Positions 1 to 7,970 of a stretch of 64,000 nt of DNA are shown in pieces (the stretch's first letter is position 1; each line of letters starts with the position of its first letter). Source of the stretch: Mucilaginibacter pedocola (lineage in GTDB: Bacteria > Bacteroidota > Bacteroidia > Sphingobacteriales > Sphingobacteriaceae); contig NZ_MBTF01000037.1 of the NCBI RefSeq assembly GCF_002013915.1, positions 302,269 to 366,268 of the forward strand, read 5' to 3'. The notes under the pieces were generated by a model that was not told the DNA's origin, did not search any database, and saw only the letters and a list, made by a program, of their open reading frames with translations. The translations under genes and the position numbers were made by a program.

Positions 1-418
1 AGCTGCCATCGGCGCTGCCTTCAAAGCCTTTCATGGGCATAATGCCACGGTTGCTGTCCGTAATAAAGCTTTCGAAAATGGTTACGCCGCTAAGCTGCCG
101 GCCGGGGTTATGAAAAAGGTTGAAGTTTTGGATGAAGCCCTTTTTAAAAAACTTTTGTACAATAGCCGTAATGGTTTCTCTATCGAACTGCACGTAGTAT
201 TCGCCCAGCGCATCGTCCTTACGGTAAATTGGTATATCTGCCAGCATAGCCGGCCCGGATATAATACGCTTGTCTTCATTTACCGCAAATCTTGCTTTTT
301 CGGCAAAAGCCAGGAAGTTTTTTTCGATAGCGGGGCGGTCTACCAGGGCTACGAAGCTTACCTCGAGTTCCGAGTCGAAGGTGTCATCGATGCAACATTT
401 ATAAATTTTGAGGTTCAT
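1..418 (-). CDS. XkdF-like phage prohead protease, partial (C-terminus off window)
   Basis: An open frame starts with ATG at 418 and runs leftward off the window, so 139 codons are visible. The visible part has the run of short motifs typical of the putative phage serine protease XkdF family: VSFVALVDRPAIEKNF near residues 20-35, RIISGPAMLADIPIYR near 50-65, YYVQFDRETI, FNLFHNPGR and FITDSNRG. In that family the protein matures the capsid shell, so scaffold and capsid genes are expected beyond the left edge. It is the last visible gene of the leftward phage block. Its start carries the ATACTTA element five bases upstream that two other genes here also have. The family call is by motif memory; catalytic residues were not assigned. 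Confidence 0.75.
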   Translation of the reverse strand, partial: MNLKIYKCCIDDTFDSELEVSFVALVDRPAIEKNFLAFAEKARFAVNEDKRIISGPAMLADIPIYRKDDALGEYYVQFDRETITAIVQKFFKKGFIQNFNLFHNPGRQLSGVTIFESFITDSNRGIMPMKGFEGSADGS

Positions 419-423
419 GTAAT

Positions 424-430
424 TAAGTAT
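424..430 (-). promoter_or_regulatory. ATACTTA element 5 nt before the protease start
   Basis: On the minus strand this reads ATACTTA-N5-ATG. The same element at the same spacing precedes the genes starting at 4965 and 7914. It equals a half-site of the repressor palindrome at 12718-12736. It could be an operator half-site or a phage-specific initiation element. Confidence 0.4.
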
Positions 431-491
431 AAAAAGGATGGGGGTGTTTCGCTTTTGGGGAGTAAAAAGTGAAAATTTCTTTTGCCGAGGC

Positions 492-2540
492 TTAATACAG
501 CGTGTAATTAACCTTCAATAGCTCCACCTGGCATTCGCCGGGGGTACTCAGGTTATAGTCGCTTATTTTATTTAGGCGAAATAGCACGCCATCAATGTTG
601 ATGTACTTAGAGAGATCGAGGTTGTATATATCGGCAGGAGTAAGGTAAAAACTGGCGGTAAGCAGTTTGCCGTCTTTATCGGTTATTTCGGCCATATAGC
701 TGCTCCAGTACAGGTTAAACTGTGTATTGCTGAGCGTGCCGCTTGCTAAGACAAAGAATAATTCTTCCAGTGCCCCAAAGTTAAGGTCATTCGTTGGCGC
801 GTCCGGGTCATCCAGGTGCCCGGCATATCCATAATCCGTTGGCGATGTCAATGTAGTTGCCCCGTCTTTGATCGCCCAGGATGCAACGTCTGTTATTTTT
901 TTTGCCTGCAATATTCTTACAACGCTATCAATTTGTTCCTCTTCTATTGACGATGCCTCTGCTTGCTTAGTGCCTGTTTGTTTCAAAATGGTACTATACA
1001 CTTTATCCTCGCCATTATAACCAACCAGCGGTGTGGGCGCAAATATCAGTTCAAAGCTTTTGGTTTGATCTGCAAACTCGTACTGAGAATTAAAAATGTA
1101 GCTACCATATGATTGGCCATAACGCTTATTATAAAGATCATTATAATAGTCAGAATCGCTTTTGTACTGAAACTTATAAAGCTTAGCATTAAGTTCGCTC
1201 ATCGGTTTCAACTGAATGTTCGCGTCACGGTTCAGTTTATAAGTCCAGTCTACCGATTCTGAGTTGTCGGTGCCAAAAAAATCTACATATGGCGTAATGC
1301 AAATGAGCCTGCTATCAAATTTATCCTCGTACACATACAGGTTGAACAACTTGACGATCGAAACAAGGAAGTCTATCTGCCGAATGTTTTTTGGTATCAT
1401 TTCATTCATTGGCACAGGGTCGCCTATCAGTATAGGTATTTGCGCTGTTGATCCCACTGATGTGGCTACAGCAACCTGCCCGCTTGAAAATGTAAACGAT
1501 GTATCGGCGTAAAATTGGTAATTCAATGTATCGCCTGGGTTTACAGATGTTGAAACCGATGATCCAACACTAAAAAAAGAGGTAGAAGTGCCGCTTTGAG
1601 AAGCTACCAACGAACCATTTTTATAAAGCCGCAGTTGCCCGCTGTGTGTTCCTCCACTGCTCCAGGTACCGTTAACGCCAACAATTATATCAACATTTGT
1701 TGTGGCGGAGCCCGCAAACGTAAAAATGTTCCTGTTGGTGTTAAATGTAAAGCCGCTCCCCGTTATAGTGGCCCAAGAGATATCATTCGGGCTTGAACTC
1801 AACCGGGAAGGTGTACTTATATTTGACAATTCCGTACTGCCGGCAGCGGTTCTTGTGAGCGTTTTTCTGTTGTACGGAATAACGAGTTTTGCAAATCTTG
1901 TTGAATTAAAAAAAACTGATCGATACCTGAAACCTGCGTTTCCGAACATTTTATCCAGGTATTCTTTTACGTATATAGCCGGGCGGAACGTCCTGTAATC
2001 CCAACTGTGCTTATCTGCAGAGTAGTTACCATGATCGATGAGCGGGTAAAAGTAACCACTGCCGGAGGTGTTATCCCAACTGTTTATTATGCCGGCGAGG
2101 CTAAGAGTATGGTCGTATTCACTAAGATCCAGGTCTTGCAGTAGTTTGCTGCTTAATTGGGCATTCAATAAAAAAAGATCACCAAATACGCTAACCTCAT
2201 ACTCTATTCTTCCGTTAACGATATTGATCTGCAATATGCGCAGTACGCCCCTAAAGGTTTGTATATTATCCTGAAAGATGATACAGGCGGCACTTTTGGA
2301 TGCGTTGAAATTGTAACCGAAGTTAGGCTTGGTTTCATCATAAACATTGGCCTGACCAATATCATATATATGCCCGAATATGCGGTTGTTTTTTGCCGTG
2401 CCCGGTAGTACGATGGTTTTACTGAACGATGTTTGCCGGCTGCTGAAATCGCGCACATCGTCTATGGATATAGTTAATAAGGCAGATAGGTCGACACTGA
2501 TATCCAGCTGTTCATTCTCTAAAAATATCTCGGTTTTCAT
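492..2540 (-). CDS. phage tail-associated protein with a jelly-roll-like insert
   Basis: A 682-residue structural protein. The N-terminal 200 residues (LLTISIDDVRDFSSRQTSFS, SKTIVLPGT) resemble proteins found repeatedly in Bacteroidota prophages next to tail genes; I know no assigned function. Residues about 235-365 are rich in Ser, Thr and Gly and contain a VGVNGTW...LRLYKNGSLVAS pattern like C1q/TNF-type or other beta-sandwich modules, suggesting a surface or receptor-contact insert. The C-terminal part returns to ordinary composition and ends in a beta-rich segment. It lies 2 bp downstream of the 389-residue gene, so the two are surely co-transcribed. The tail or baseplate role is inferred from context. 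Confidence 0.6.
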   Translation of the reverse strand: MKTEIFLENEQLDISVDLSALLTISIDDVRDFSSRQTSFSKTIVLPGTAKNNRIFGHIYDIGQANVYDETKPNFGYNFNASKSAACIIFQDNIQTFRGVLRILQINIVNGRIEYEVSVFGDLFLLNAQLSSKLLQDLDLSEYDHTLSLAGIINSWDNTSGSGYFYPLIDHGNYSADKHSWDYRTFRPAIYVKEYLDKMFGNAGFRYRSVFFNSTRFAKLVIPYNRKTLTRTAAGSTELSNISTPSRLSSSPNDISWATITGSGFTFNTNRNIFTFAGSATTNVDIIVGVNGTWSSGGTHSGQLRLYKNGSLVASQSGTSTSFFSVGSSVSTSVNPGDTLNYQFYADTSFTFSSGQVAVATSVGSTAQIPILIGDPVPMNEMIPKNIRQIDFLVSIVKLFNLYVYEDKFDSRLICITPYVDFFGTDNSESVDWTYKLNRDANIQLKPMSELNAKLYKFQYKSDSDYYNDLYNKRYGQSYGSYIFNSQYEFADQTKSFELIFAPTPLVGYNGEDKVYSTILKQTGTKQAEASSIEEEQIDSVVRILQAKKITDVASWAIKDGATTLTSPTDYGYAGHLDDPDAPTNDLNFGALEELFFVLASGTLSNTQFNLYWSSYMAEITDKDGKLLTASFYLTPADIYNLDLSKYINIDGVLFRLNKISDYNLSTPGECQVELLKVNYTLY

Positions 2541-2542
2541 GC

Positions 2543-3712
2543 CTATCGGTACTGTGTATTAAAGGTTTCGCCAAACTCGATATTGAGGGTTAGGTTAGTG
2601 AGCTTATCGTTAAGGGTTTGCCGTAATTCGTAATTATTATCGCTGATGGTGCAGGGTAAAAAGTATTCGCCCTGTTGCAGGTAAACCATTGGCGATGCTA
2701 CTAATTGAGCCAGCCAGGTATATTCCTCGTCGGTAAGTATGTCTGAGTTGAGTGTTAGCTTCTCGGTAAATTGGCTTGCGTATACCGAATTGGTTTGGTT
2801 ATATACGCCGTTGGCATTGTAATAGTTCACACTCCCATCGGTTCCGATATCGTAGGAGAGCCGCCCGTACCCTGTTTTTGTAATGGCGATATTTTTACGG
2901 CTTAGTTTGTTAAAGTTCCGGCTTTCGAAACCGCCAAATTTATTAAGGAAATGGATAGCGTAATTGGTATAGCGAGTTTCGCACACCAGGTTAAGCCGGT
3001 ACTCGCTATTGTTTATTTTTACAGTGTAGTAGGCTGCCCCATCCAAAAAGCCAGTTGCATAATTTGAAAGTACTGCCGGCGCTATATTGATCAGTTGTAA
3101 AGTATATGCAGCAGGTGTAAACGTAGTGGATATAGTGTTGAGGATATTACCTGTTTCGGTATAGCTTTTTACGAGCAGGTTTATTGCCCCGCCCGATGTT
3201 GGGAAATAGGGCAGAAAGCAAAAGGTATCATCAGTTTGCACCGGTGTTGCGTATGGCCTTTTGCTTATTACCTTATCAGCATAGCCGCCCAAAACTGTCT
3301 GTTGGCCCGGCATGCGCCCATTGTAGTGGTTATAGTACCTGCGCTGGCTATCGGCAACCAGGTTTTCGTAAAGGGAGTATCCATATTCCTCTCCAAATTT
3401 TACGGTAACATCCACATAAAATTCGTTTAAGCCTAATTGCTGCGGCCGCAAAGCCAGCGGCTCGGGGTTAAACACTGCCGACACGTAGTTGCGCACAATA
3501 TTGCCTATATTAAAAACGCCCATTTTATTATCAGGCCGTGGTACGCGTTTTATGGTGGCAACCCTTTCGGCACCAACATATATATTGGCTACGTATTTAT
3601 AATCGGTATAAGTGCCGGGGTTAGTAGCCTTGGTAGCTTCATATACCACAAATATCAAATCCTCGTGCGCGCTGCAGTAGCTGCCGGGCGTTGTTTTTAT
3701 TTCTATAGCCAT
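2543..3712 (-). CDS. phage structural protein, function unknown
   Basis: A 389-residue protein without signal peptide or membrane segment. It begins MAIEIKTTPGSYCSAHEDLIFVVYEA, has a high content of Tyr, Asn and Thr, and is predicted mostly beta by eye. I do not recognise a domain. Its tight packing between the gp10-like gene and the 682-residue tail protein, with gaps of 4 and 2 bp, makes a virion role likely. It could be a tail tube or tail-tip component. The start at 3712 is the only ATG compatible with that packing. Confidence 0.5.
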   Translation of the reverse strand: MAIEIKTTPGSYCSAHEDLIFVVYEATKATNPGTYTDYKYVANIYVGAERVATIKRVPRPDNKMGVFNIGNIVRNYVSAVFNPEPLALRPQQLGLNEFYVDVTVKFGEEYGYSLYENLVADSQRRYYNHYNGRMPGQQTVLGGYADKVISKRPYATPVQTDDTFCFLPYFPTSGGAINLLVKSYTETGNILNTISTTFTPAAYTLQLINIAPAVLSNYATGFLDGAAYYTVKINNSEYRLNLVCETRYTNYAIHFLNKFGGFESRNFNKLSRKNIAITKTGYGRLSYDIGTDGSVNYYNANGVYNQTNSVYASQFTEKLTLNSDILTDEEYTWLAQLVASPMVYLQQGEYFLPCTISDNNYELRQTLNDKLTNLTLNIEFGETFNTQYR

Positions 3713-3716
3713 TGGG

Positions 3717-4229
3717 TTAAAATTGCTCTAATGAATTAATGATGTCCTGTACGAAGGCTTCTTGCAGGCTATCGGCAGTATAAGCACCGCCTATGGCAAC
3801 CACTTCGTCAAAAAAACCCTCGCTATTTTTGCCTCGCTTTTTGCTTGCCAGCGAGTACAAGCGGCCGGCTTTGGTATTGCCTAATATCTTTTTCCCAATC
3901 TTTGCCCTGAGCGGCGCTTTCGAGCCCTGGTTTACAAACTTGTAATAATCTAAGGCCATAACTTGCATGGTAACTTTGCTGCCCGAGCGGTAAGGGCCTT
4001 TGGCCTTAAACGATTTGTACAATTTGCTGGTGGCAGGGTGCCCGCGGCTTTTAAAGCTTTCTGCCGCCATAGTGGCAAAGTCTTCAGCACAATTGGCCAG
4101 GGTTGTAACACACGCTGTTGGTTGAAAGGCCGAATTGCCCGCACGTTTTGCCACCCAGGCTATTCTCACCTGTTTTACAACCTGCTTCAAAATAGCTTTC
4201 GCCGATAGTGTATCGTTTATTGCTGCCAT
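3717..4229 (-). CDS. HK97 gp10-like tail-completion candidate
   Basis: A 170-residue basic protein. The segment TSKLYKSFKAKGPYRSG followed by VTMQVMALDYYKFVNQGSKA resembles the L-x-x-S ... Y-x-x-x-x-x-x-G pattern of HK97 gp10-like tail-completion proteins, which join the tail to the head. The match is loose and rests on pattern rather than alignment. The start overlaps the end of the tail-chaperone second frame by 13 bp, so translation is probably coupled. Lys and Arg rich stretches near residues 105-135 fit a nucleic-acid or capsid contact. Confidence 0.4.
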   Translation of the reverse strand: MAAINDTLSAKAILKQVVKQVRIAWVAKRAGNSAFQPTACVTTLANCAEDFATMAAESFKSRGHPATSKLYKSFKAKGPYRSGSKVTMQVMALDYYKFVNQGSKAPLRAKIGKKILGNTKAGRLYSLASKKRGKNSEGFFDEVVAIGGAYTADSLQEAFVQDIINSLEQF

Positions 4230-4492
4230 CTTTTGTTTAGTTCGGTATCATAAACGGCTTTGGCCTTTAAGTATGCCAGCCCGTTCAAAACTTGTATAAT
4301 GGGTAATTCGTAGGCCGCATCTAAGCTGATGCCTTCAAATTCGGCCACTTGTTTGGTTGAATAGATCCATCCATAACGGCCGAGAAAATTGTTACCAGTT
4401 CTTCCGCTTGCTTGCGGCTCTTGCCCACTTCCATCATCTCCGCTACCAAAGAGGCCCGCATAGCTTCTATTAAACTTTTGTAGAGCTTGCAA
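4217..4492 (-). CDS. second-frame (T-like) part of tail assembly chaperone
   Basis: This 91-codon open frame has no good start (TTG at 4492) and overlaps the first chaperone frame by 172 bases. Only its second half, from STKQVAEFEGISLDAAYELP to the end, looks like protein; the first half is a Gly/Ser-rich shadow. The pattern is the classic G and GT arrangement of tail assembly chaperones, where a -1 ribosomal slip joins the two frames. It is therefore best read as the C-terminal domain of a fusion rather than a free gene. The exact slip site is unresolved; see the findings. Confidence 0.5.
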   Translation of the reverse strand: MQALQKFNRSYAGLFGSGDDGSGQEPQASGRTGNNFLGRYGWIYSTKQVAEFEGISLDAAYELPIIQVLNGLAYLKAKAVYDTELNKRWQQ

Positions 4493-4965
4493 AAAAAAAT
4501 ACAGGTGTGGTACAACACGGTAATAGGCGCATTAAGCATGTCCTGTGCTATTTGTTGGTGCCGGGATGCTTTGTTGGCTTGCTTAAAGCCCCATTTTACG
4601 GGCTGCACTATTGATGCAAGTATGTAATGCAGGTTAGCTATAGGATCATTAGCAAAGTGGCTTATCTCTACATATTGCCGGTGCTTAAGTTTAGATGGAG
4701 TGTAGTTTACACTGTATTTACGCGTACCCACCATAAAACTTTTAACCGGTTTGCCGGGTATTTGTGCCGATAGCAAAAAACGGCAATCATTAGCCAGGGC
4801 GTTAAACTGTGTTACAGTTAGTTCATCCACCTGTTGCTCGGTAAGGTTGTGTACCACACAAATAAGGCGGGTTAGGCGGCTCAGTTCGTCAATTTCGGGC
4901 GCTATGGCCATGGCATGTATTTCCTGAAATTGTGCAACGGAGATAGAGTTCCAAGATATTTTCAT
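4321..4965 (-). CDS. tail assembly chaperone, first frame (G-like)
   Basis: A 214-residue protein starting at ATG 4965 (MKISWNSISVAQFQEIHAMA). A longer frame to 5022 exists, but the chosen start is preceded by the ATACTTA-N5 element also seen at 418 and 7914. There is no recognisable enzyme motif. The helical C-terminal half (AMRASLVAEMMEVGKSRKQA) and the overlap with a second frame fit the first protein of a chaperone pair that binds the tape measure during tail assembly. A T9 run at minus-strand 4499-4491 contains a T_TTT_TTT heptamer in frame, near codon 156. Confidence 0.5.
   Translation of the reverse strand: MKISWNSISVAQFQEIHAMAIAPEIDELSRLTRLICVVHNLTEQQVDELTVTQFNALANDCRFLLSAQIPGKPVKSFMVGTRKYSVNYTPSKLKHRQYVEISHFANDPIANLHYILASIVQPVKWGFKQANKASRHQQIAQDMLNAPITVLYHTCIFFCKLYKSLIEAMRASLVAEMMEVGKSRKQAEELVTIFSAVMDGSIQPNKWPNLKASA
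4491..4499 (-). promoter_or_regulatory. T9 run, candidate -1 frameshift site
   Basis: Nine consecutive T on the minus strand. In the chaperone frame the codons are ATT TTT TTT TGC, so a T_TTT_TTT slippery heptamer is present. A -1 shift here would enter the second chaperone frame directly. A later slip, nearer base 4380, would keep more of the good-looking first-frame sequence and is equally possible. Confidence 0.35.
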
Positions 4966-4970
4966 ATAAA

Positions 4971-4977
4971 TAAGTAT
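4971..4977 (-). promoter_or_regulatory. ATACTTA element 5 nt before chaperone start
   Basis: The minus strand reads ATACTTA-N5-ATG, with the ATG at 4965. This is the second of three identical arrangements in the phage block, and it supports 4965 as the real start. Confidence 0.4.
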
Positions 4978-5194
4978 AAAAGCTAATGCGCTGTTGGATG
5001 CTTTTTTATTTTTTGTTGACAATAGCCGCTTCGCAGAACTGCAGAAAATAAATGGCGGCGTACATTTACTAAGGTGTTTTTTATATCTTTAGCATCGTTG
5101 TATTAACACGGGGAGGCCAACAAATGCTACAGTTTTTAAGCGTTTAATTAAACCTTTCGATGTTAGCTTTATCTGAGAAGAAAACACTAAACCG

Positions 5195-5731
5195 ATGAAA
5201 CAATTAATCTGTCTATTTGCCTTATTACTTCCCGCAATTGCCTATTCACAAAAATTTCCTATTGATAGTGCTACACAAAAAGTAACCTATAAAGAAGTTG
5301 TACTTGCCGACGGCCTTACCAAAGACCAGTTATTTAGCAATGCAAAGCTTTGGGCCGTAAAAACTTTCAAGTCGGCAAAAGATGTTATACAGCTGGAGGA
5401 CAAGGCGAGCGGCAAGGTGGTTGTACAGGGTGTAAGCCAAATTAATACTGAGAGTAGGCCATACGATCATATGCTGGGTTACAGTATAGATATTACCGTA
5501 AAGGATAATAAATACAGGTTTATTATTACCGACTTTACCGTTATTACCGGCAAGGTAAAACCATTTTCGCTTGACGCCGCTATGGGCATTAAAGGGAACA
5601 TAAAAGAAGATGGTACTTACAGCGCCTTTTTTAATAAAACAGCCATCCCCGAAATGCGGGTAATAGATATCCTTATAGATGACCTGAAGAATACGATGGC
5701 GGGTAAAGCCAAAGCAGCAGACGATTTTTAA
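5195..5731 (+). CDS. secreted DUF4468-type protein, phage passenger gene
   Basis: A 178-residue protein with a clear signal peptide (MKQLICLFALLLPAIAYSQ). The mature part (KVTYKEVVLADGLTKDQLF, then LGYSIDITVKDNKYRF) has the pattern of DUF4468 proteins, which have a TBP-like fold and are common, of unknown role, in Bacteroidota. It is the only rightward gene inside the leftward phage block. It sits between the tape measure and chaperone genes with its own upstream space of about 230 bp from the chaperone start. Its stop overlaps the tape-measure stop by 4 bases. This placement is typical of a moron, a host-fitness gene carried by a phage. Confidence 0.65.
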   Translation: MKQLICLFALLLPAIAYSQKFPIDSATQKVTYKEVVLADGLTKDQLFSNAKLWAVKTFKSAKDVIQLEDKASGKVVVQGVSQINTESRPYDHMLGYSIDITVKDNKYRFIITDFTVITGKVKPFSLDAAMGIKGNIKEDGTYSAFFNKTAIPEMRVIDILIDDLKNTMAGKAKAADDF

Positions 5732-7914
5732 CCACCCAGCCTTGCTGCCCGGTTAAGCCGGGTGGTGCGTGAGCTATCCTTGTCTATATCCTGTTCAAGC
5801 ACGTAGGCTCGTACAGTTGCGTTGCCTATTTGGTTTATTTGGTCTTGCGGCAATTGCGTATTTACAGCTTGTGGCTTGGGCACTATGGGGGCTGGCGCAC
5901 CCGCCGCTACCGAAGGTGCAGAACCACCCGGCGCACCGGGTACTTGCACAGCCACAATTTTTTTGATGTTGGCCAAGCCCGATGCAACGGCAACTGCCGC
6001 AGCAATAGTTGCTCTGATAACTGATGATGGGTCGAAAGCGATTAATTGCGATTCATAAGCCTTTTGGGCGCTCAGATAAGTGCTTATAGTTGCTGCGGTT
6101 ACGGCAAGCACTTTACCTGCAAGCGTGTTTTTACCTGCAAATTCAACTGCCAGGTCGTTAAGTTTAAACAGGTTATCGGCCATTTCTTTTTTGTGGGCTA
6201 ATTCGGCCTCGTCAATGGCTTTCCTTGCATCAACATTTTCCTGTAATATCTTTTTTCTGTCCTGCTCGGTTATCGTTGTATTGTTGATTATTTTAGTATG
6301 CCATTCCTCTATTGCGGCCAATCGCTCATCATGGCTCAATGTTTCGTCGTTAGCTTGGCTTTTAAGCTCTTCAATTCGGACAGTAGCGTTCTCTGCATTG
6401 TTTTGTTTTAAAAGCCTGTCGCGTTTTCTAAGCGCTTCGGTAAGCAATTGGTCTTTTGTTTGGTTGCTTATGTCCTGGCCTTTTATTTCTCGTTCCTGTG
6501 CCTCGTAATCGGCTTGTATCCTGGCTTCGTCGTGCTTTTGCTTATTGGCAATGGCCTCAATATCGTTATCCTCACGCATTTTGGCAAGCTGGTCCAGTGC
6601 CGTTTTTTCCCTTGCGGCTTTTGCGTCATTTTGTTCTTTATCTAACTTATCCAGCTTGGCATGGAATGTTTTTTCGGCCTCAAGCAGTAAAGTGTTTTTT
6701 TGCTCTTGTGTTTTTTCGCTTTGCGTTATTTCTTTCTGCTGGTTAATGTATTGGTGTTCGAGCTGCTTTTTTGCCAGCTCTTTTGCATCTGCTAACCTCG
6801 CCTCCTCACCCTCGTTTTTTATACCACGCAATTCTTTCTCAAAAGCATTTAGTTTTTGTTTTTCGCGTTTTTGCTGCTCGGCTATTCCATTATCATAACC
6901 CGCTTTCTGATTCTTTAACTTTAAAAGACCGTCTTCCTGTGCTTTGTACGACTTATCGGCCTCTTCCTGCATGCCTTCCGGATCAAACACCAGCGAGGCA
7001 ACCGACTTTAGTCCCTTGTTCAGCATGTCATTCAGCCCAAAGTCTTTGCCGAGCGCTTTGCCAATAGCGTCTATCCCCATTGTAAGCGCCTCTAAGGGCG
7101 CCGAAGATAATTGCATGAGCATGGTTAGCAAATTACGGTTGCGTTCTGCCGTTTTAATAGCGGCTTTGTCGGCAATTTTTTGCGCATTAAGTTGCGCCTC
7201 AGATGCCTCAATAGTTTTCTTAACCTGGTTAGATTTTATTTGGAGGATATCCTTTTCCGATTTACCCTGCGATTTCAGGATATTGTCCTGATCGTTAATA
7301 TGAGCAAGCTTTTCTTTTTCCTGGTCGGCATTTTCAGTAGCGGCGGCCAAGTTGGCCTTTTGCTCGGCACTAACGCCGCTTATTGCACCTTTTATTTTAT
7401 CCCAATAGGCCACTACTGCGGCCAATCCAAGCAGCAATGCGCCTACGCCCGTACTGCTAATGGCCACATTGATGCTTTTGAACGCATCAACGGCAACGGT
7501 TTTAAGCGCCATAAAGCTTTGGATATTACCCCTTATTTTATCGGCGAAGGACATTGCCCCCTCTACTTTTTTCAGGGCGTCTTCTACATCTTTGCTCCCT
7601 AAACCTACCAGTTGCAGGGTATCATTTAAGGCCCTAACGCCGGCGACAGTTGTTTTAACCGATTCTGCAAAATCGTCGAACGTTTTTTTTGGGTTGGCAT
7701 CCGTTGCGCTGTCGCTTGTGGTTTTTATACTACTCTCCAGCTCGGTTATCTTCTCCGCAGCTTTGGTGGCCTGTTCGCTTGTATCGCCAAAGGCTTGTTT
7801 TAGCTTTTTGAGTTCTTCAGATGCTTCATTGATCTCGGTTTTTAATTGTTTAATGCTCTTGCTGGCCTGGCTGGAATCAAGCTCCAGCGTTGCGGCTATT
7901 ACGGTTTCTGCCAT
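5728..7914 (-). CDS. phage tail tape measure protein
   Basis: A 728-residue protein. Residues 1-75 are a coiled coil (MAETVIAATLELDSSQASKS, then KQLKTEINEASEELKKLKQ). A hydrophobic segment lies near 155-172 (STGVGALLLGLAAVVAYW). A very long charged helical region rich in Glu, Lys and Gln occupies about 190-600. A second hydrophobic Ala-rich stretch lies near 600-665, and the end is Pro/Gln-rich. This layout is typical of tape measure proteins, which set tail length. ATG 7914 is preceded by ATACTTA-N5. In direction of transcription it comes before, not after, the chaperone genes, which is the reverse of the usual order. Confidence 0.75.
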   Translation of the reverse strand: MAETVIAATLELDSSQASKSIKQLKTEINEASEELKKLKQAFGDTSEQATKAAEKITELESSIKTTSDSATDANPKKTFDDFAESVKTTVAGVRALNDTLQLVGLGSKDVEDALKKVEGAMSFADKIRGNIQSFMALKTVAVDAFKSINVAISSTGVGALLLGLAAVVAYWDKIKGAISGVSAEQKANLAAATENADQEKEKLAHINDQDNILKSQGKSEKDILQIKSNQVKKTIEASEAQLNAQKIADKAAIKTAERNRNLLTMLMQLSSAPLEALTMGIDAIGKALGKDFGLNDMLNKGLKSVASLVFDPEGMQEEADKSYKAQEDGLLKLKNQKAGYDNGIAEQQKREKQKLNAFEKELRGIKNEGEEARLADAKELAKKQLEHQYINQQKEITQSEKTQEQKNTLLLEAEKTFHAKLDKLDKEQNDAKAAREKTALDQLAKMREDNDIEAIANKQKHDEARIQADYEAQEREIKGQDISNQTKDQLLTEALRKRDRLLKQNNAENATVRIEELKSQANDETLSHDERLAAIEEWHTKIINNTTITEQDRKKILQENVDARKAIDEAELAHKKEMADNLFKLNDLAVEFAGKNTLAGKVLAVTAATISTYLSAQKAYESQLIAFDPSSVIRATIAAAVAVASGLANIKKIVAVQVPGAPGGSAPSVAAGAPAPIVPKPQAVNTQLPQDQINQIGNATVRAYVLEQDIDKDSSRTTRLNRAARLGG

Positions 7915-7919
7915 GCAAT

Positions 7920-7926
7920 TAAGTAT
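7920..7926 (-). promoter_or_regulatory. ATACTTA element 5 nt before tape-measure start
   Basis: Third copy of ATACTTA-N5-ATG on the minus strand, here before ATG 7914. The bases between are ATTGC, close to ATTAC at the protease gene. Confidence 0.4.
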
Positions 7927-7970
7927 TCAAACGCAGGCGCTGTTGGCGAATAAATTACTTTTGCGGCCAA

